From Pseudomonas sp. S09G 359 (GTDB lineage: Bacteria; Pseudomonadota; Gammaproteobacteria; Pseudomonadales; Pseudomonadaceae), in the NCBI RefSeq assembly GCF_002843605.1, contig NZ_CP025263.1:4989501-5053500 (forward strand): 64,000 nt of DNA, given 5' to 3'. Below are positions 8,355 through 17,861 of this stretch, in pieces (positions within the stretch are counted from its first letter, which is position 1; each line of letters begins with the position of its first letter). The notes beneath the pieces are model-generated. The model saw nothing but the letters and a program-made list of their open reading frames with translations, ran no database searches and had not been told where the DNA came from. Position numbers and translations under genes: made by a program.

Positions 8355-9221
8355 ATGCTGCGTCGGCTAAAACTACTGTTGGTGTTGCTGAGCCTGAGCC
8401 TGGTGCTCGCCAGTTGCAGCCGCGTGGGCCTGGCCTACCGCAACCTTGATGTGATCATTCCCTGGACCCTCAATGACTACCTGGACATGAATGCCGGGCA
8501 GAAGAGCTGGTTCAACGACAAACTCAAGGAACACCTGGCCTGGCACTGCACCACACAATTGCCCGGCTACCTGGACTGGCTGGACCGCCTGCAACAAATG
8601 GCCGATGACAACCAGGTCACCGATGCCGCGTTGAAGGCCCGTACGGTCGAAGCCGAGCAAGCCATCGCCGACGTCGCCCGTGAGATCACCCCGTCAGCCA
8701 TCGAGCTGCTCAAAGGGCTGGATGATCAACAGGTCCAAGAGATGAACAACGCCTTGGCCAAGGACCTGCGCAAACGCCAGGACGAATACCTCAAGCCGCC
8801 GCTGGAGCAGCAGATCAAGGAGCGCGCCACGCGCATGAGCAAACGCCTGGACACGTGGATGGGCCCGCTGAGTACCAGCCAGCAAAACCGCGTGACCGCC
8901 TGGTCCATTGCCTTGGGTGATCAGAATCAAGAGTGGATCGGCAACCGGGCCCGGTGGCAGGCGCAATTTATCGACGCGGTGCAGCAACGCCAAAGCGCCG
9001 ACTTCCCGCAGAAGATGCGGCAATTGCTGGTGGATCGCGAGAGCCTGTGGACCCCGGAGTATCGCGCGGCCTATGCACAGACAGAAGCTGCGGCGCGTAG
9101 CCTGATAGTCGACTTGATGGCTGAAAGTACTGTGCAGCAGCGGCTGAAGCTGACGCAAAAAATCGACGGCGTGCGCAGCGACTTCAAAGCCCTCAAATGC
9201 TTCAAGGCCGCCGCAATTTAA
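8355..9221 (+). CDS. DUF6279-family lipoprotein
   Basis: 288-residue predicted lipoprotein. The hydrophobic leader ends in the lipobox LASC with the acylated Cys at residue 21. The mature part is helical and polar, with many Gln and Lys residues, and matches the DUF6279 pseudomonad family. It probably sits at the periplasmic face of a membrane; no enzymatic motif is seen and the role is unknown. Confidence 0.8.
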   Translation: MLRRLKLLLVLLSLSLVLASCSRVGLAYRNLDVIIPWTLNDYLDMNAGQKSWFNDKLKEHLAWHCTTQLPGYLDWLDRLQQMADDNQVTDAALKARTVEAEQAIADVAREITPSAIELLKGLDDQQVQEMNNALAKDLRKRQDEYLKPPLEQQIKERATRMSKRLDTWMGPLSTSQQNRVTAWSIALGDQNQEWIGNRARWQAQFIDAVQQRQSADFPQKMRQLLVDRESLWTPEYRAAYAQTEAAARSLIVDLMAESTVQQRLKLTQKIDGVRSDFKALKCFKAAAI

Positions 9222-9254
9222 AAATGTGGGGGGACTTGCACCCTCCCACATTTT
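9221..9254 (+). terminator. REP-derived terminator hairpin
   Basis: AAAATGTGGGGGG pairs with CCCTCCCACATTTT across a short loop directly after the lipoprotein stop codon. The sequence is a degenerate REP; its A/T-flanked stem would work as a bidirectional terminator between this gene and the convergent gene ending at 9272. Confidence 0.7.
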
Positions 9255-9271
9255 GATCCGCGTCTTACCAG

Positions 9272-9661
9272 TCAGGCTATCTGTGCCTTGGAGGCCACTT
9301 CAGCAAAGGTCGCCGGGTCCAGCGCATCCGCCTGTTCATCCAGGACCTGGCGTGGGTGGTCGTTGCCCGGGATCGAGCTGTCGATCAGCGCCAGCAATTG
9401 CGCGCCCAACGGGGTCAAAATGAAATTCTCCCCGTTGCCGCCCTCATCCTCTGGTCGCGTCTCAATAAACCCACGCTTGAACAGCAGCGCCTCGTAATCC
9501 GCAGCAGTCTTTTTCAGTGTGTCCAGGTTACCCGTGTCTTCGCCCGCCGTGGCCTTCTCGGCGGCTTCCTGCTCGGCGTATTTGCGCGGAGCGAAGCTGC
9601 CTTCGCCGTTCTGCACTTCGTGCAGCAAACGTTCGATCAAATCCCAGTTGTAAGTCGTCAT
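9272..9661 (-). CDS. Small DUF2513-like protein
   Basis: 129-residue cytoplasmic protein. The opening MTTYNWDLIERLLHEVQ resembles the DUF2513 pattern (DMDLIRELLLKIE), and TPLGAQLLALID near residue 95 looks like the third part of a winged helix. It is often labelled a transcriptional regulator in pseudomonads, without experimental support known to me. GGAGG seven bases before the ATG at 9661 fixes the start. Confidence 0.65.
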   Translation of the reverse strand: MTTYNWDLIERLLHEVQNGEGSFAPRKYAEQEAAEKATAGEDTGNLDTLKKTAADYEALLFKRGFIETRPEDEGGNGENFILTPLGAQLLALIDSSIPGNDHPRQVLDEQADALDPATFAEVASKAQIA

Positions 9662-9817
9662 CCTGATTCCTCCTGCAGGCCGGTGGAAAGTAGCCCGTCT
9701 ACAGGTGTGACCCCAGTGCGCCATCCACCGTTCAACCGGCCGGACGGGCGTCATTTCTCTGAACTTTCCAGACGTTCGCGCCCTCAACCGTACATCATCG
9801 CCAAGGAGGTCCGAAAC

Positions 9818-10093
9818 ATGAAAACCCTGAGAAACCTGGCCATCGCCGCCGCACTGCTCACCGCCCTGCCCGTGTGGGCCTGCACACCCGAAGAGGCCAC
9901 GGCCAAGCGCGAAGCGCTGGCCAAGGAAGTGACCCAACTGACCGAGCAGAACCCGACCAAAGCCAAGGAAATGAATGCCGAGCTACAGAAGATGGACCTG
10001 GACACCGAAAGCGCGGAATTCCCCGACAAGTGCCAGTTGATCGACGCACGCATGCAAGAATTGAAGGAAGCCGCCGCCAAGGCAAAAAACTGA
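9818..10093 (+). CDS. Small periplasmic protein with two cysteines
   Basis: 91-residue protein with a signal peptide ending around VWA (residue 21). The mature part starts CTPEEATAKREALAKEV and is a highly charged alpha-helical hairpin, with a second Cys in FPDKCQLIDARM. Two Cys residues could form a disulfide. Similar short exported proteins are common and uncharacterised in Pseudomonas. AAGGAGG lies eight bases before the ATG, and a terminator follows immediately. Confidence 0.75.
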   Translation: MKTLRNLAIAAALLTALPVWACTPEEATAKREALAKEVTQLTEQNPTKAKEMNAELQKMDLDTESAEFPDKCQLIDARMQELKEAAAKAKN

Positions 10094-10100
10094 GGGCATA

Positions 10101-10127
10101 AAAAAACCGGACAATGTCCGGTTTTTT
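10101..10127. terminator. Bidirectional terminator
   Basis: An A-run, an eight-base stem (ACCGGACA with TGTCCGGT) and a T-run between two convergent genes serve both strands. Confidence 0.9.
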
Positions 10128-10142
10128 CACAGCCCTTAAGCC

Positions 10143-11489
10143 TTACTCGGCAGCCGGTGCTTCAGGCTTGCGGCGCTTGAGCGGTGCCATGCCGTCCTTG
10201 CTGACGAGCGACAGGTTGTCGGTCTTCGGCCGGTTGGCGATCTTGCGCTTGGTCGGCGACTTGGCGCCGGTTTTCTTCTTGTCACCCTTGGCGTCGGTCT
10301 TTTTCTTCTTCACGCCAACGGCCTTGCCCGACGCCTTGACCTTCTTCGGCCCGGTGTAGGTGCCTTTGACTTCCTTGATAGTGCGGCGCTCGAACGACTG
10401 CTTGAGGTAGCGCTCGATGCTCGACATCAGGTTCCAGTCGCCGTGACAGATCAGCGAGATGGCCAGGCCATCGTTACCGGCACGCCCGGTACGGCCGATA
10501 CGGTGCACGTATTCGTCGCCGCTGCGCGGCATGTCGAAGTTGATCACCAGGTCCAGGCCGTCAACGTCCAGGCCGCGCGCGGCGACGTCGGTAGCCACCA
10601 GGATCTTCACGCCGCCAGCCTTCAGGCGGTCGATGGCCAGCTTGCGATCCTTCTGGTCTTTTTCGCCGTGCAGCACGAACGCCTTGTATTCCTGGGCCAC
10701 CAGGCGACCGTAGATACGGTCAGCCGCAGCGCGGGTGTTAGTGAACACAATGGCTTTCTGGTAAGTCTCGTTGGCCAGCAGCCAGTTGAGGATCTGCTCT
10801 TTGTGCACGTTGTGGTCAGCGGTGACGATCTGCTGACGCGTGGTCGCGTTCAGGTCGCTGACGTTGTTGACCTGCAGGTGCTCAGGGTTGTTCAGGACCT
10901 TGGCGACCATGTCGCGCAGGGTCGAACCGCCGGTGGTGGCGGAGAACAGCATGGTCTGCTGGCGGTTGACGCACTCGGCCACCAGACGCTGCACGTCGTC
11001 GGCAAAGCCCATGTCGAGCATGCGGTCGGCTTCGTCCAGCACCAGCACTTCGACTTCCTTGAGGTCGAGGTTGCCGGCGTTGAGTTGCTCGATCATGCGG
11101 CCCGGAGTACCGATCAGGATATCCGGCACCTTGCGCAGCATGGCGGCCTGGACCTTGAAGTCTTCGCCGCCGGTAATGATGCCGGACTTGATGAAGGTGA
11201 ACTGCGAAAAGCGCTCCACTTCCTTCAAGGTCTGCTGGGCCAGCTCGCGGGTCGGCAGCAGGATCAGGGTCTTGATGCTGACGCGGACCTTGGCCGGGCC
11301 GATCAGGCGATTCAGAACCGGCAGGACGAAAGCGGCGGTCTTGCCGCTACCGGTTTGCGCCGTCACCCGCAGGTCACGCCCTTCGAGCGCGAGCGGGATG
11401 GCCGCTGCTTGCACAGGCGTAGGCTCGACAAATTTAAGCTCGGCCACGGCTTTGAGCAGGCGTTCGTGCAGGGCGAATTGGGAAAACAC
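10143..11489 (-). CDS. DEAD-box ATP-dependent RNA helicase (SrmB/RhlE type)
   Basis: 448-residue RNA helicase with all core motifs: Q motif near residue 20 (FVEPTPVQAAAIP), motif I AQTGSGKT, Ib TPGR, II DEAD, III SAT, V ATDVAARGLD and VI HRIGRTGRAG. The last 75 residues are a Lys-rich tail (VKKKKTDAKGDKKKTGAKS) likely to bind RNA non-specifically. It should unwind RNA duplexes in ribosome assembly or RNA decay; length and tail are like E. coli SrmB, but the paralogue is not certain. The start is a GTG at 11489 with GAGGT eight bases upstream. Confidence 0.88.
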   Translation of the reverse strand: MFSQFALHERLLKAVAELKFVEPTPVQAAAIPLALEGRDLRVTAQTGSGKTAAFVLPVLNRLIGPAKVRVSIKTLILLPTRELAQQTLKEVERFSQFTFIKSGIITGGEDFKVQAAMLRKVPDILIGTPGRMIEQLNAGNLDLKEVEVLVLDEADRMLDMGFADDVQRLVAECVNRQQTMLFSATTGGSTLRDMVAKVLNNPEHLQVNNVSDLNATTRQQIVTADHNVHKEQILNWLLANETYQKAIVFTNTRAAADRIYGRLVAQEYKAFVLHGEKDQKDRKLAIDRLKAGGVKILVATDVAARGLDVDGLDLVINFDMPRSGDEYVHRIGRTGRAGNDGLAISLICHGDWNLMSSIERYLKQSFERRTIKEVKGTYTGPKKVKASGKAVGVKKKKTDAKGDKKKTGAKSPTKRKIANRPKTDNLSLVSKDGMAPLKRRKPEAPAAE

Positions 11490-11682
11490 GGGTGCTACCT
11501 CGAAGAAATACAAAAAATCAGCTGCATAGGGTACCGGTTTCGGGCGCCCAAACCGAGTGTCTTTACGCGAACGGCGCTAATCAGCTGCTTTTTTGTCAGG
11601 ACATTTGTCCGGAACGTCAACTTTGTCGCACTTAAATGCTCTAATCGGCCCGTCATGTCTTAAAGAAGAATTGCTTCCACCC

Positions 11683-12981
11683 ATGGATATCAAACAGCTC
11701 TGGCTCAACGCCCAGGATCTCTGGGGCGCCCTCGATGAACACCCGCTGCTGCATGCCAGCCTCGGTTTACTGGTGTTGCTGGTGGTGGCCCTGTTGCTCG
11801 GACGGGTGGCACGCTACCTCATCCTCCATGCCGTCAAATTGCTCGGCCGGCAACCGGCGCTGCATTGGCTCAACAACCTGCGCCACAACAAAGTCTTCCA
11901 TCGCCTGGCACAGATGACGCCGTCGCTGGTGATCCAGTTCGGCCTGTACCTGGTGCCGGACCTGAGCAAAACCGCCATCCTGTTCATCGGCAACGTGGCC
12001 CTGGCACTCACCATCCTGTTCATGACGCTGGCCGTGAGCGCCCTGCTCAATGCCCTGCTGGACATCTACGCGCGCACCGAACATGCGCGCACGCGCTCTA
12101 TCAAGGGCTACGTGCAACTGGCCAAGATGGTGCTGTTCGTGTTTGCCGCGATCATCATCGTCGCCACCTTGATCGACCGTTCGCCGCTGTTGCTGCTGTC
12201 GGGGCTGGGTGCGATGTCAGCGGTGATCCTGTTGGTGTACAAGGACACACTGCTGTCGTTCGTCGCCAGTGTGCAACTGACCAGCAACGACATGCTGCGC
12301 GTCGGCGACTGGATCGAAATGCCCCAGGTCGGCGCCGACGGCGATGTGGTCGACATCACTTTGCATACGGTCAAGGTGCAGAACTTCGACAAGACCATTG
12401 TCTCCATCCCCACCTGGCGCCTGATGTCCGAGTCGTTCAAGAACTGGCGCGGCATGCAGGCCTCCGGCGGGCGCCGGATCAAGCGCAGCCTGTATATCGA
12501 CGCCAGCGGCGTGCGCTTTTTGCGCGACGACGAAGAAGTGCGCATGACCCAAGTGCATCTGCTCACCGACTACATCGGCCGCAAACAGGCCGAACTCAAG
12601 GCCTGGAACGAAGCCCAGGGGCACAGTGCACAACTGTCGGCCAACCGCCGCCGCATGACCAACCTCGGCACCTTCCGCGCCTACGCCCTGGCCTACCTGA
12701 AGAGCCACCCGGACATCCAGCCGAACATGACCTGCATGGTGCGCCAGATGCAAACCACCGCCCAGGGCGTGCCGCTGGAGATCTACTGCTTCACCCGAAC
12801 CACGGCATGGGCCGATTACGAGCGCATCCAGGGGGATATCTTCGATTACCTGCTGGCGGTGTTGCCGGAGTTTGGCTTGAGCCTGTATCAGCAGCCGAGC
12901 GGCAATGATTTGCGCGCGGGCGGATTGCCCGCCGTGCTGGGCGCCAGCTACCTGCCTGCCACGGAAAAAGCCGCGATCTAG
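11683..12981 (+). CDS. YbdG-type mechanosensitive channel
   Basis: 432-residue inner-membrane protein of the MscS superfamily, closest in architecture to E. coli YbdG (MscM). About five N-terminal membrane helices (first near residues 25-45) precede the pore-lining segment and beta domain: LLLLSGLGAMSAVILLVYKD around 170-190, then VGDWIEMPQVGADGDVVDI and the conserved FDKTIVSIPTWRL. The soluble C-terminal half continues to the end. It would release solutes on osmotic down-shock. The ATG at 11683 is favoured over upstream in-frame codons because the hydrophobic part starts soon after; the ribosome site is weak. Confidence 0.85.
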   Translation: MDIKQLWLNAQDLWGALDEHPLLHASLGLLVLLVVALLLGRVARYLILHAVKLLGRQPALHWLNNLRHNKVFHRLAQMTPSLVIQFGLYLVPDLSKTAILFIGNVALALTILFMTLAVSALLNALLDIYARTEHARTRSIKGYVQLAKMVLFVFAAIIIVATLIDRSPLLLLSGLGAMSAVILLVYKDTLLSFVASVQLTSNDMLRVGDWIEMPQVGADGDVVDITLHTVKVQNFDKTIVSIPTWRLMSESFKNWRGMQASGGRRIKRSLYIDASGVRFLRDDEEVRMTQVHLLTDYIGRKQAELKAWNEAQGHSAQLSANRRRMTNLGTFRAYALAYLKSHPDIQPNMTCMVRQMQTTAQGVPLEIYCFTRTTAWADYERIQGDIFDYLLAVLPEFGLSLYQQPSGNDLRAGGLPAVLGASYLPATEKAAI

Positions 12982-13064
12982 AGCGATTCAGCACAGCCAT
13001 CCAATCGCTGCGCTGAACATTTGGCGACCCTTGGCCTCATTGGGAATCCTTTGAGGCAACGCCG

Positions 13065-14342
13065 ATGCGCGCTCCAACCTTGTACTCACTGCTGCTGGCC
13101 AGCACCTGCAACAGCGTGATGGCGGCGGGGTTTATCGAGGACTCAAGCCTCGATGTGCTCAGCCGCAATTTCTACCTCGACAACAAAGAGCGCTCGCCTG
13201 CGAGCAAACCGCACAAAGAGGAATGGGCCCAGGGCTTTATCGCCACGTTCGCCTCCGGGTTCACACCGGGCACGCTGGGCGTAGGGGTCGACGCCCATGC
13301 CTTTGTCGGCCTGAAACTCGACGGTGGCAGAGGCCATTCCGGCACCGGCCTGTTGCCCGTGGACAGCGACGGCCGCAGCGAGCGCGACTATTCCAGTGCA
13401 GGCGGCACACTCAAGCTGCGCCTGGCGAAAACCACCCTGTCGGTGGGCGAAATGACTGTCGAAACGCCGGTGTTCGACACCTCGGACAAACGCCTGCAAC
13501 CCGAATACGCCAGCGGCCTGCTGCTGGACAGCCGAGACATCGACGCCCTGCATTGGCAGGCCGGCCACTTCACTGCCTTCAAGAACCAGGACGCGTCCAG
13601 CGGGCATGGCGACTTCAACGGTTATGGCGCGAGCACCCGCAGTGGCGCCATCGATTTTCTCGGTGGGCAGTTCTTCGAAGGCCAGCCGGTGGGTGGCGCA
13701 CTGTACACCTCGCAATTGAGCGACACCTGGCGCCAGTACTACGCCAACCTGCATTGGTCGCCGGCCGGCTGGTTGTTCGACGGCAATATCTACCGTAGCG
13801 AGGATCAAGGCCGCGCGGTGGCTGGCGCCATCGCCAACACTGCCTACAGCCTGGCCGGCAAATACAGCTTCGCCGCACAGTCGGTGACCCTGGCCTATCA
13901 GAAGATCAACGGCAACACGCCTTTCGACTTTGTCGGCGGTGACTCCATCTACCTCGCCAACTCGATCAAATACGCCGATTTCAACGGACCCGGCGAAGGC
14001 TCCTGGCAGCTTCGCTATGACCTCAACCTGGCCACCTTCGGCATTCCCGGCATGAAGTTCATGACCCGCTACGTGACCGGCCGCGGCATCGACGGCACCC
14101 ACGCGCCCCAGGGCGGCGCCTACAACCCACTGGATGCGGACAGCGGCACCTACCAGCCGCAGCAAGGCCAAGGCGGACGCCATTGGGAACGCGATATCGA
14201 CCTGCATTACGTGGTGCAATCCGGCCCGGCCAAGGACCTGTCGGTGCAACTGTCCCATGTCAGCCATCGCGCCAACAACGCCCAGGCCGGCGACGATATC
14301 GACCGCGTGTACGTGGTGGTCGAATACCCGATCAAACTCTAG
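13065..14342 (+). CDS. OprD-family outer-membrane porin
   Basis: 425-residue porin with signal peptide (cleavage near VMAAG). The mature N-terminus FIEDSSLDVLSRNFYLDNKE is the OprD-family signature (split here as FIEDSSLDVLSRNFY plus LDNKE), and the beta-strand pattern ends in VYVVVEYPIKL. OprD channels import amino acids, peptides, aromatic acids or other small nutrients; specificity cannot be read. GAGGCAACGCCG precedes the ATG. A strong terminator follows, so it is monocistronic. Confidence 0.9.
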   Translation: MRAPTLYSLLLASTCNSVMAAGFIEDSSLDVLSRNFYLDNKERSPASKPHKEEWAQGFIATFASGFTPGTLGVGVDAHAFVGLKLDGGRGHSGTGLLPVDSDGRSERDYSSAGGTLKLRLAKTTLSVGEMTVETPVFDTSDKRLQPEYASGLLLDSRDIDALHWQAGHFTAFKNQDASSGHGDFNGYGASTRSGAIDFLGGQFFEGQPVGGALYTSQLSDTWRQYYANLHWSPAGWLFDGNIYRSEDQGRAVAGAIANTAYSLAGKYSFAAQSVTLAYQKINGNTPFDFVGGDSIYLANSIKYADFNGPGEGSWQLRYDLNLATFGIPGMKFMTRYVTGRGIDGTHAPQGGAYNPLDADSGTYQPQQGQGGRHWERDIDLHYVVQSGPAKDLSVQLSHVSHRANNAQAGDDIDRVYVVVEYPIKL

Positions 14343-14349
14343 ACGCACA

Positions 14350-14382
14350 AAAACGGCACACCTCACGGTGTGCCGTTTTTTT
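14350..14382. terminator. Terminator after the OprD-family gene
   Basis: CGGCACACC and GGTGTGCCG form the stem, flanked by A residues and a seven-T run. It separates the porin gene from the convergent hydrolase gene. Confidence 0.92.
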
Positions 14383-14390
14383 AGGTCGCC

Positions 14391-15035
14391 TTACTTGACC
14401 TGACGCTGCGGCGCGCCGTGCACCATGGTGTAGGCGTAATCCACGCCCATGCCGTAGGCGCCGCTGTGGTCGCGCACCAGGTCCATGACTTCGTCGTAGG
14501 TGTCTTTGTGGGCCCAGTCGCGCTGGTATTCGAGCAGTACTTGCTGCCAGGTCACCGGCACCGCGCCGGCCTGGATCATGCGCTGGATCGACATGTCGTG
14601 GGCTTCCTTGGTGGTGCCGCCGGACGCGTCGGTGACGATGTACACCTCGTAGCCTTCAGCCAGGGCTTCCAGGGCCGGGAAGTTCAGGCAGACCTCGGTC
14701 CACAGCGCGGCCATGATCAGTTTCTTGCGGCCAGTGGCCTTCACCGCGGCGACCAGCGCCTTGTCTTCCCAGGAGTTCATCGAGGTGCGCTCGATCGGTT
14801 GTTGGTCGGGGAACACGCTGAGCAGTTCCGGCCAGATGTAACCGCTGAAGCTTTTGGTTTCCACCGAAGTGAAGATCGTCGGAACGTTGAAGATCTTGGC
14901 CGCCTTGGCCAGGGCCACGGTGTTGTTCTTCAGGGTCTGGCGGTCGATGGACTGCACACCGAAGGCCATCTGTGGCTGGTGGTCGATCAGGATCAGGGTG
15001 GAGTTGGCTGGGTTGAGCAATTCGCGAATGGACAT
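14391..15035 (-). CDS. Isochorismatase-family (YcaC-like) hydrolase
   Basis: 214-residue cytoplasmic cysteine hydrolase. The N-terminal Asp of the catalytic triad is in LILIDHQPQMAFGV (residue 18) and the nucleophile Cys is in MAALWTEVCLNFPAL near residue 118. The length and these motifs fit the YcaC-related group, whose natural substrates are mostly unknown. AGGGA precedes the ATG at 15035. A LysR gene is divergent across about 140 bases and is the likely regulator. Confidence 0.87.
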   Translation of the reverse strand: MSIRELLNPANSTLILIDHQPQMAFGVQSIDRQTLKNNTVALAKAAKIFNVPTIFTSVETKSFSGYIWPELLSVFPDQQPIERTSMNSWEDKALVAAVKATGRKKLIMAALWTEVCLNFPALEALAEGYEVYIVTDASGGTTKEAHDMSIQRMIQAGAVPVTWQQVLLEYQRDWAHKDTYDEVMDLVRDHSGAYGMGVDYAYTMVHGAPQRQVK

Positions 15036-15176
15036 GGTGATTTCCCTTTAATGGTCTGCAGTTGGTTTCAAAGTGCTTCCAGCGTTGCTGGCGGCTTGGA
15101 AGTAACTTTACGGGCTGGCCAATATCGAGACAATTACCTAAAATCTGGATTCATTGATTCTAAAAAAGGGACAATT

Positions 15177-16082
15177 ATGGACCGCATCGAGTGCATGCGT
15201 GCGTTCGTCGTCACCGTCGGCGAAAACGGCTTCGCCGCCGCGGCCCGCGCCATGGACGTGCCACGTTCAAAAGTGAGCAAGCAGATCCAGGCGCTGGAAG
15301 AAGCCATCGGCGTGCAATTGCTGCAACGCACCACCCGCAGCCTGCATTTGACCGAAGCCGGCGCGGAGTACTTCGAAGCGGCGCGGGAAGTGATCGCGGC
15401 GCTGGACGAAGCCGAGCAGCGCGCACGTGACGGGGTTGGCGAGTTACGCGGGGTACTGCGGGTGAATGCGCCGATGTCGTTCGGGCTGCACCGGCTGGGG
15501 CGGCTGATCCCGCTGTTTCATGAGCAACACCCGAACATCGAGTTGCAACTGGTGCTCAGCGACCAGCAGGTGGACCCGGTGCGCGGCGGTTTCGACGTGA
15601 CCATCCGCATCGCCAGCCTGCCGGACTCCACCATGATTGCCCGCCAGCTGGCACCCGCGCCGCGCATCATGGTCGCGTCGCCGGCCTATCTGGAGCGTGC
15701 CGGCACCCCGCAAACGCCGCAGGATCTGCGCCAGCATCAATGCTTGAACTACGGCTACCTGCAAAGCGGCGTCAGCCTCCAACTGAGCAACGGCAAGGAC
15801 ACCCAGCGCGTCAACGTCACCGGCCCGTTGCACGCCAACAACGGCGACTTGCTGGCCCAGGCGGCCGAGGCCGGCATGGGCATTGCCTTGCTACCGGACT
15901 TTATCGTCGAAAACGCCCTGGCCGCCGGGCGCCTGGTGCCGGTGCTCTGCGAGTGGCAGGCCCCGGCGATCAGCGTGAATGCGGTCTACTCGTCGGCGCG
16001 GCGGGTGCCGCAGAAGACCCGGGCATTCATTGAGTTTTTGCTGGCGCAATTGGCGCCGCCGAACGCACGCCCAGGCGACTGA
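15177..16082 (+). CDS. LysR-family regulator divergent from the hydrolase
   Basis: 301-residue LysR regulator of the CrgA-like group: HTH at residues 1-60 (GFAAAARAMDVPRSKVSKQI), a linker with LRGVLRVNAPMSFG, and an effector-binding domain containing the GGFDVTIRI segment. The start at 15177 has AAGGG seven bases upstream; the same frame is open far upstream only as antisense to the hydrolase. It probably represses or activates the divergent isochorismatase-family gene. Its last 56 bases overlap the 3' end of the EamA gene on the other strand. Confidence 0.88.
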   Translation: MDRIECMRAFVVTVGENGFAAAARAMDVPRSKVSKQIQALEEAIGVQLLQRTTRSLHLTEAGAEYFEAAREVIAALDEAEQRARDGVGELRGVLRVNAPMSFGLHRLGRLIPLFHEQHPNIELQLVLSDQQVDPVRGGFDVTIRIASLPDSTMIARQLAPAPRIMVASPAYLERAGTPQTPQDLRQHQCLNYGYLQSGVSLQLSNGKDTQRVNVTGPLHANNGDLLAQAAEAGMGIALLPDFIVENALAAGRLVPVLCEWQAPAISVNAVYSSARRVPQKTRAFIEFLLAQLAPPNARPGD

Positions 16083-16908
16083 TCCACACCGCCCCCACAA
16101 TCACCACCCCGCCGAGGGCCAAGCGGCCCAGCGGTTCGTGCTGGTTCCAGATCAGCAGGTTGAGCAACAGCCCCACCGGCACATGCAGGTTGTTCATCAC
16201 CGCCAGCGTGCCGCCCTGCACCAGGCAGGCGCCCTTGTTCCACCAATACATGCCCAGCGCGGTGCTGACCAAGCCGAGGAACACCAGCACGCCCCATTGC
16301 AGCGGTGCATCCGGCAGGAAGTTGCTCTTGCCGAACAACAGGAACGCCGGCAGCACCACGATCAAGGCGCCGAGGTAGAAATACCCGAAGCGCCGGTAAT
16401 GCGGCAGGTCGCTCGGGTAACGCGCCACCAGGTGCTTGTACATTACCTGCCCGGCGGCATAGGTGAAGTTGGCCAGTTGCAGCAGCAGGAAGCCCATCAG
16501 GAAGTGCGGGGTAATCTGGTCGAAGCGGATCACCGCCGCGCCCGCCACCGCCACCAGTGCGGCGATCAGCGCCCAAGGATTGAAGCGGCGGTTGAGGGCG
16601 TCTTCGATCAGGGTGACATGCAGCGGCGTGAGGATGGTGAACAGCAGCACTTCGGGCACCGTGAGCACACGAAAGCTCAGGTACAGGCACACGTAGGTCA
16701 CACCAAACTGCAACGCGCCGATCACCAGCATGCCGCGCATGAAGCCCGGTTCCACCGAGCGCCAGCGGGTCAGCGGGATAAATACCAGCCCAGCCAGCAC
16801 GACGCGCACCAGCACGGCGAAGTAGCTGTCGACATGACCGGCGAGGTATTCGCCGATCAAGCTGAAGGAAAATGCCTGAATCAGGGTGACAACCAGTAGA
16901 TAGCCCAT
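16027..16908 (-). CDS. EamA-family transporter (carboxylate/amino acid/amine type)
   Basis: 293-residue inner-membrane protein with ten hydrophobic helices in two EamA repeats (drug/metabolite transporter superfamily). The first repeat ends near residue 130 with FNPWALIAALVAVAGAAVI and the second near 265-285 with LGGVVIVGAVWIS. Likely an exporter of small organic acids or amino acids, by family; substrate unknown. It overlaps the LysR gene tail-to-tail. Confidence 0.83.
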   Translation of the reverse strand: MGYLLVVTLIQAFSFSLIGEYLAGHVDSYFAVLVRVVLAGLVFIPLTRWRSVEPGFMRGMLVIGALQFGVTYVCLYLSFRVLTVPEVLLFTILTPLHVTLIEDALNRRFNPWALIAALVAVAGAAVIRFDQITPHFLMGFLLLQLANFTYAAGQVMYKHLVARYPSDLPHYRRFGYFYLGALIVVLPAFLLFGKSNFLPDAPLQWGVLVFLGLVSTALGMYWWNKGACLVQGGTLAVMNNLHVPVGLLLNLLIWNQHEPLGRLALGGVVIVGAVWISRLGVRSAAPIAPAKTQ

Positions 16909-16970
16909 GCGCGCCTCGTTTCGAATGGGCGGGACATTAAAGGTTTTCGACGTTTGAAGAAACTCGGGGC

Positions 16971-17005
16971 AAAAAAAACCCGACCTCGCTAAAGCGTCAG
17001 TCGGG
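16971..17005 (-). terminator. Terminator of the azoreductase gene
   Basis: On the reverse strand CCCGAC (17005-17000) pairs with GTCGGG (984-979 of the 16.9 kb block), with a further AGCG/CGCT pairing inside, followed by eight T residues. It is about 105 bases after the azoreductase stop codon. Confidence 0.8.
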
Positions 17006-17110
17006 CAGGAGCACTCAGGAGCAAAAGTGCAAAGGGAGGTTCGTTACGCGTACTTGAAGGGTTTGCGTGGGTGAATATAAACACCCGCCGATTATGTGAC
17101 GATTAAACGA

Positions 17111-17710
17111 TCAGGCCACCTGTGCCAGCAGGGCCTTGGCGTGGTTGATGCCCTTTTCCTGGAAGTCACCGCTCAGGTTCACGCCCTCGGCATGAATGAA
17201 GGTGACGTCGTGGATCCCGATAAACCCCATCACCTGGCGCAGGTACGGTTCCTGGTGATCGGAGCTGGCACCGGTGTGGATGCCGCCACGGGCGGTCAAC
17301 ACAATGGCGCGCTTGCCGCTGAGCAAACCCTGAGGGCCGGTAGGCGTGTACTTGAAGGTCACACCGGCCCGCAACACGTGGTCCAGCCAGGCTTTGAGGG
17401 TGCTGGGGATGGCGAAGTTGTACATCGGCGCGGCCAGTACCAGCACGTCGGCGGCCAGCAGTTCATCGGTCAATTCGTTGGAGCGGTCGAGGGAAGCCTG
17501 TTCGCTGCCATTGCGCTGATCTGCCGGTTTCATCCAACCGCCGAGCAGGTCGGCGTCCAGATGCGGCACCGGGTTGAGGGCCACGTCACGTACGGTGATC
17601 TGATCCGCCGGATGGGCCGTTTGCCATTGGCTGATGAACTGCCGGGTCAGTTGGCGGGAAATCGAATCCTGTTGGCGGGCGCTGCTTTCGATGATCAGAA
17701 CATTGGACAT
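17111..17710 (-). CDS. azoR: FMN-dependent NADH-azoreductase
   Basis: 199-residue flavodoxin-fold quinone/azo reductase. The phosphate-binding loop SSARQQDSISRQL is at residues 9-21, the flavin-contacting APMYNFAIPSTLKAWLDHV near 95, and the ARGG loop near 140. It reduces quinones and azo or nitro compounds by two-electron transfer from NAD(P)H and protects against thiol or quinone stress. Usual AzoR length is about 200. Pseudomonads have several paralogues, so no number is assigned. Confidence 0.9.
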   Translation of the reverse strand: MSNVLIIESSARQQDSISRQLTRQFISQWQTAHPADQITVRDVALNPVPHLDADLLGGWMKPADQRNGSEQASLDRSNELTDELLAADVLVLAAPMYNFAIPSTLKAWLDHVLRAGVTFKYTPTGPQGLLSGKRAIVLTARGGIHTGASSDHQEPYLRQVMGFIGIHDVTFIHAEGVNLSGDFQEKGINHAKALLAQVA

Positions 17711-17861
17711 GGCTTCGTAGGCTCCATCTGTATTTGCTGTAAGTCGATGGAGTGAAGATTAAACAGAGCCAATTCGATAAAAAAGCGCAAAAAACTGCTA
17801 CAACCCATCTAGAAATTTGTTTATATGCGGAGTATTCCTGTAGACATGCTCCGCTGCTGCT

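Noticed and set aside
10443..11663. 406-codon forward frame opposite the DEAD-box gene
   Set aside because: Antisense shadow; the helicase motifs on the reverse strand are complete.
13143..14366. 407-codon reverse frame opposite the OprD-family gene
   Set aside because: Antisense shadow without ribosome site or recognisable domain.
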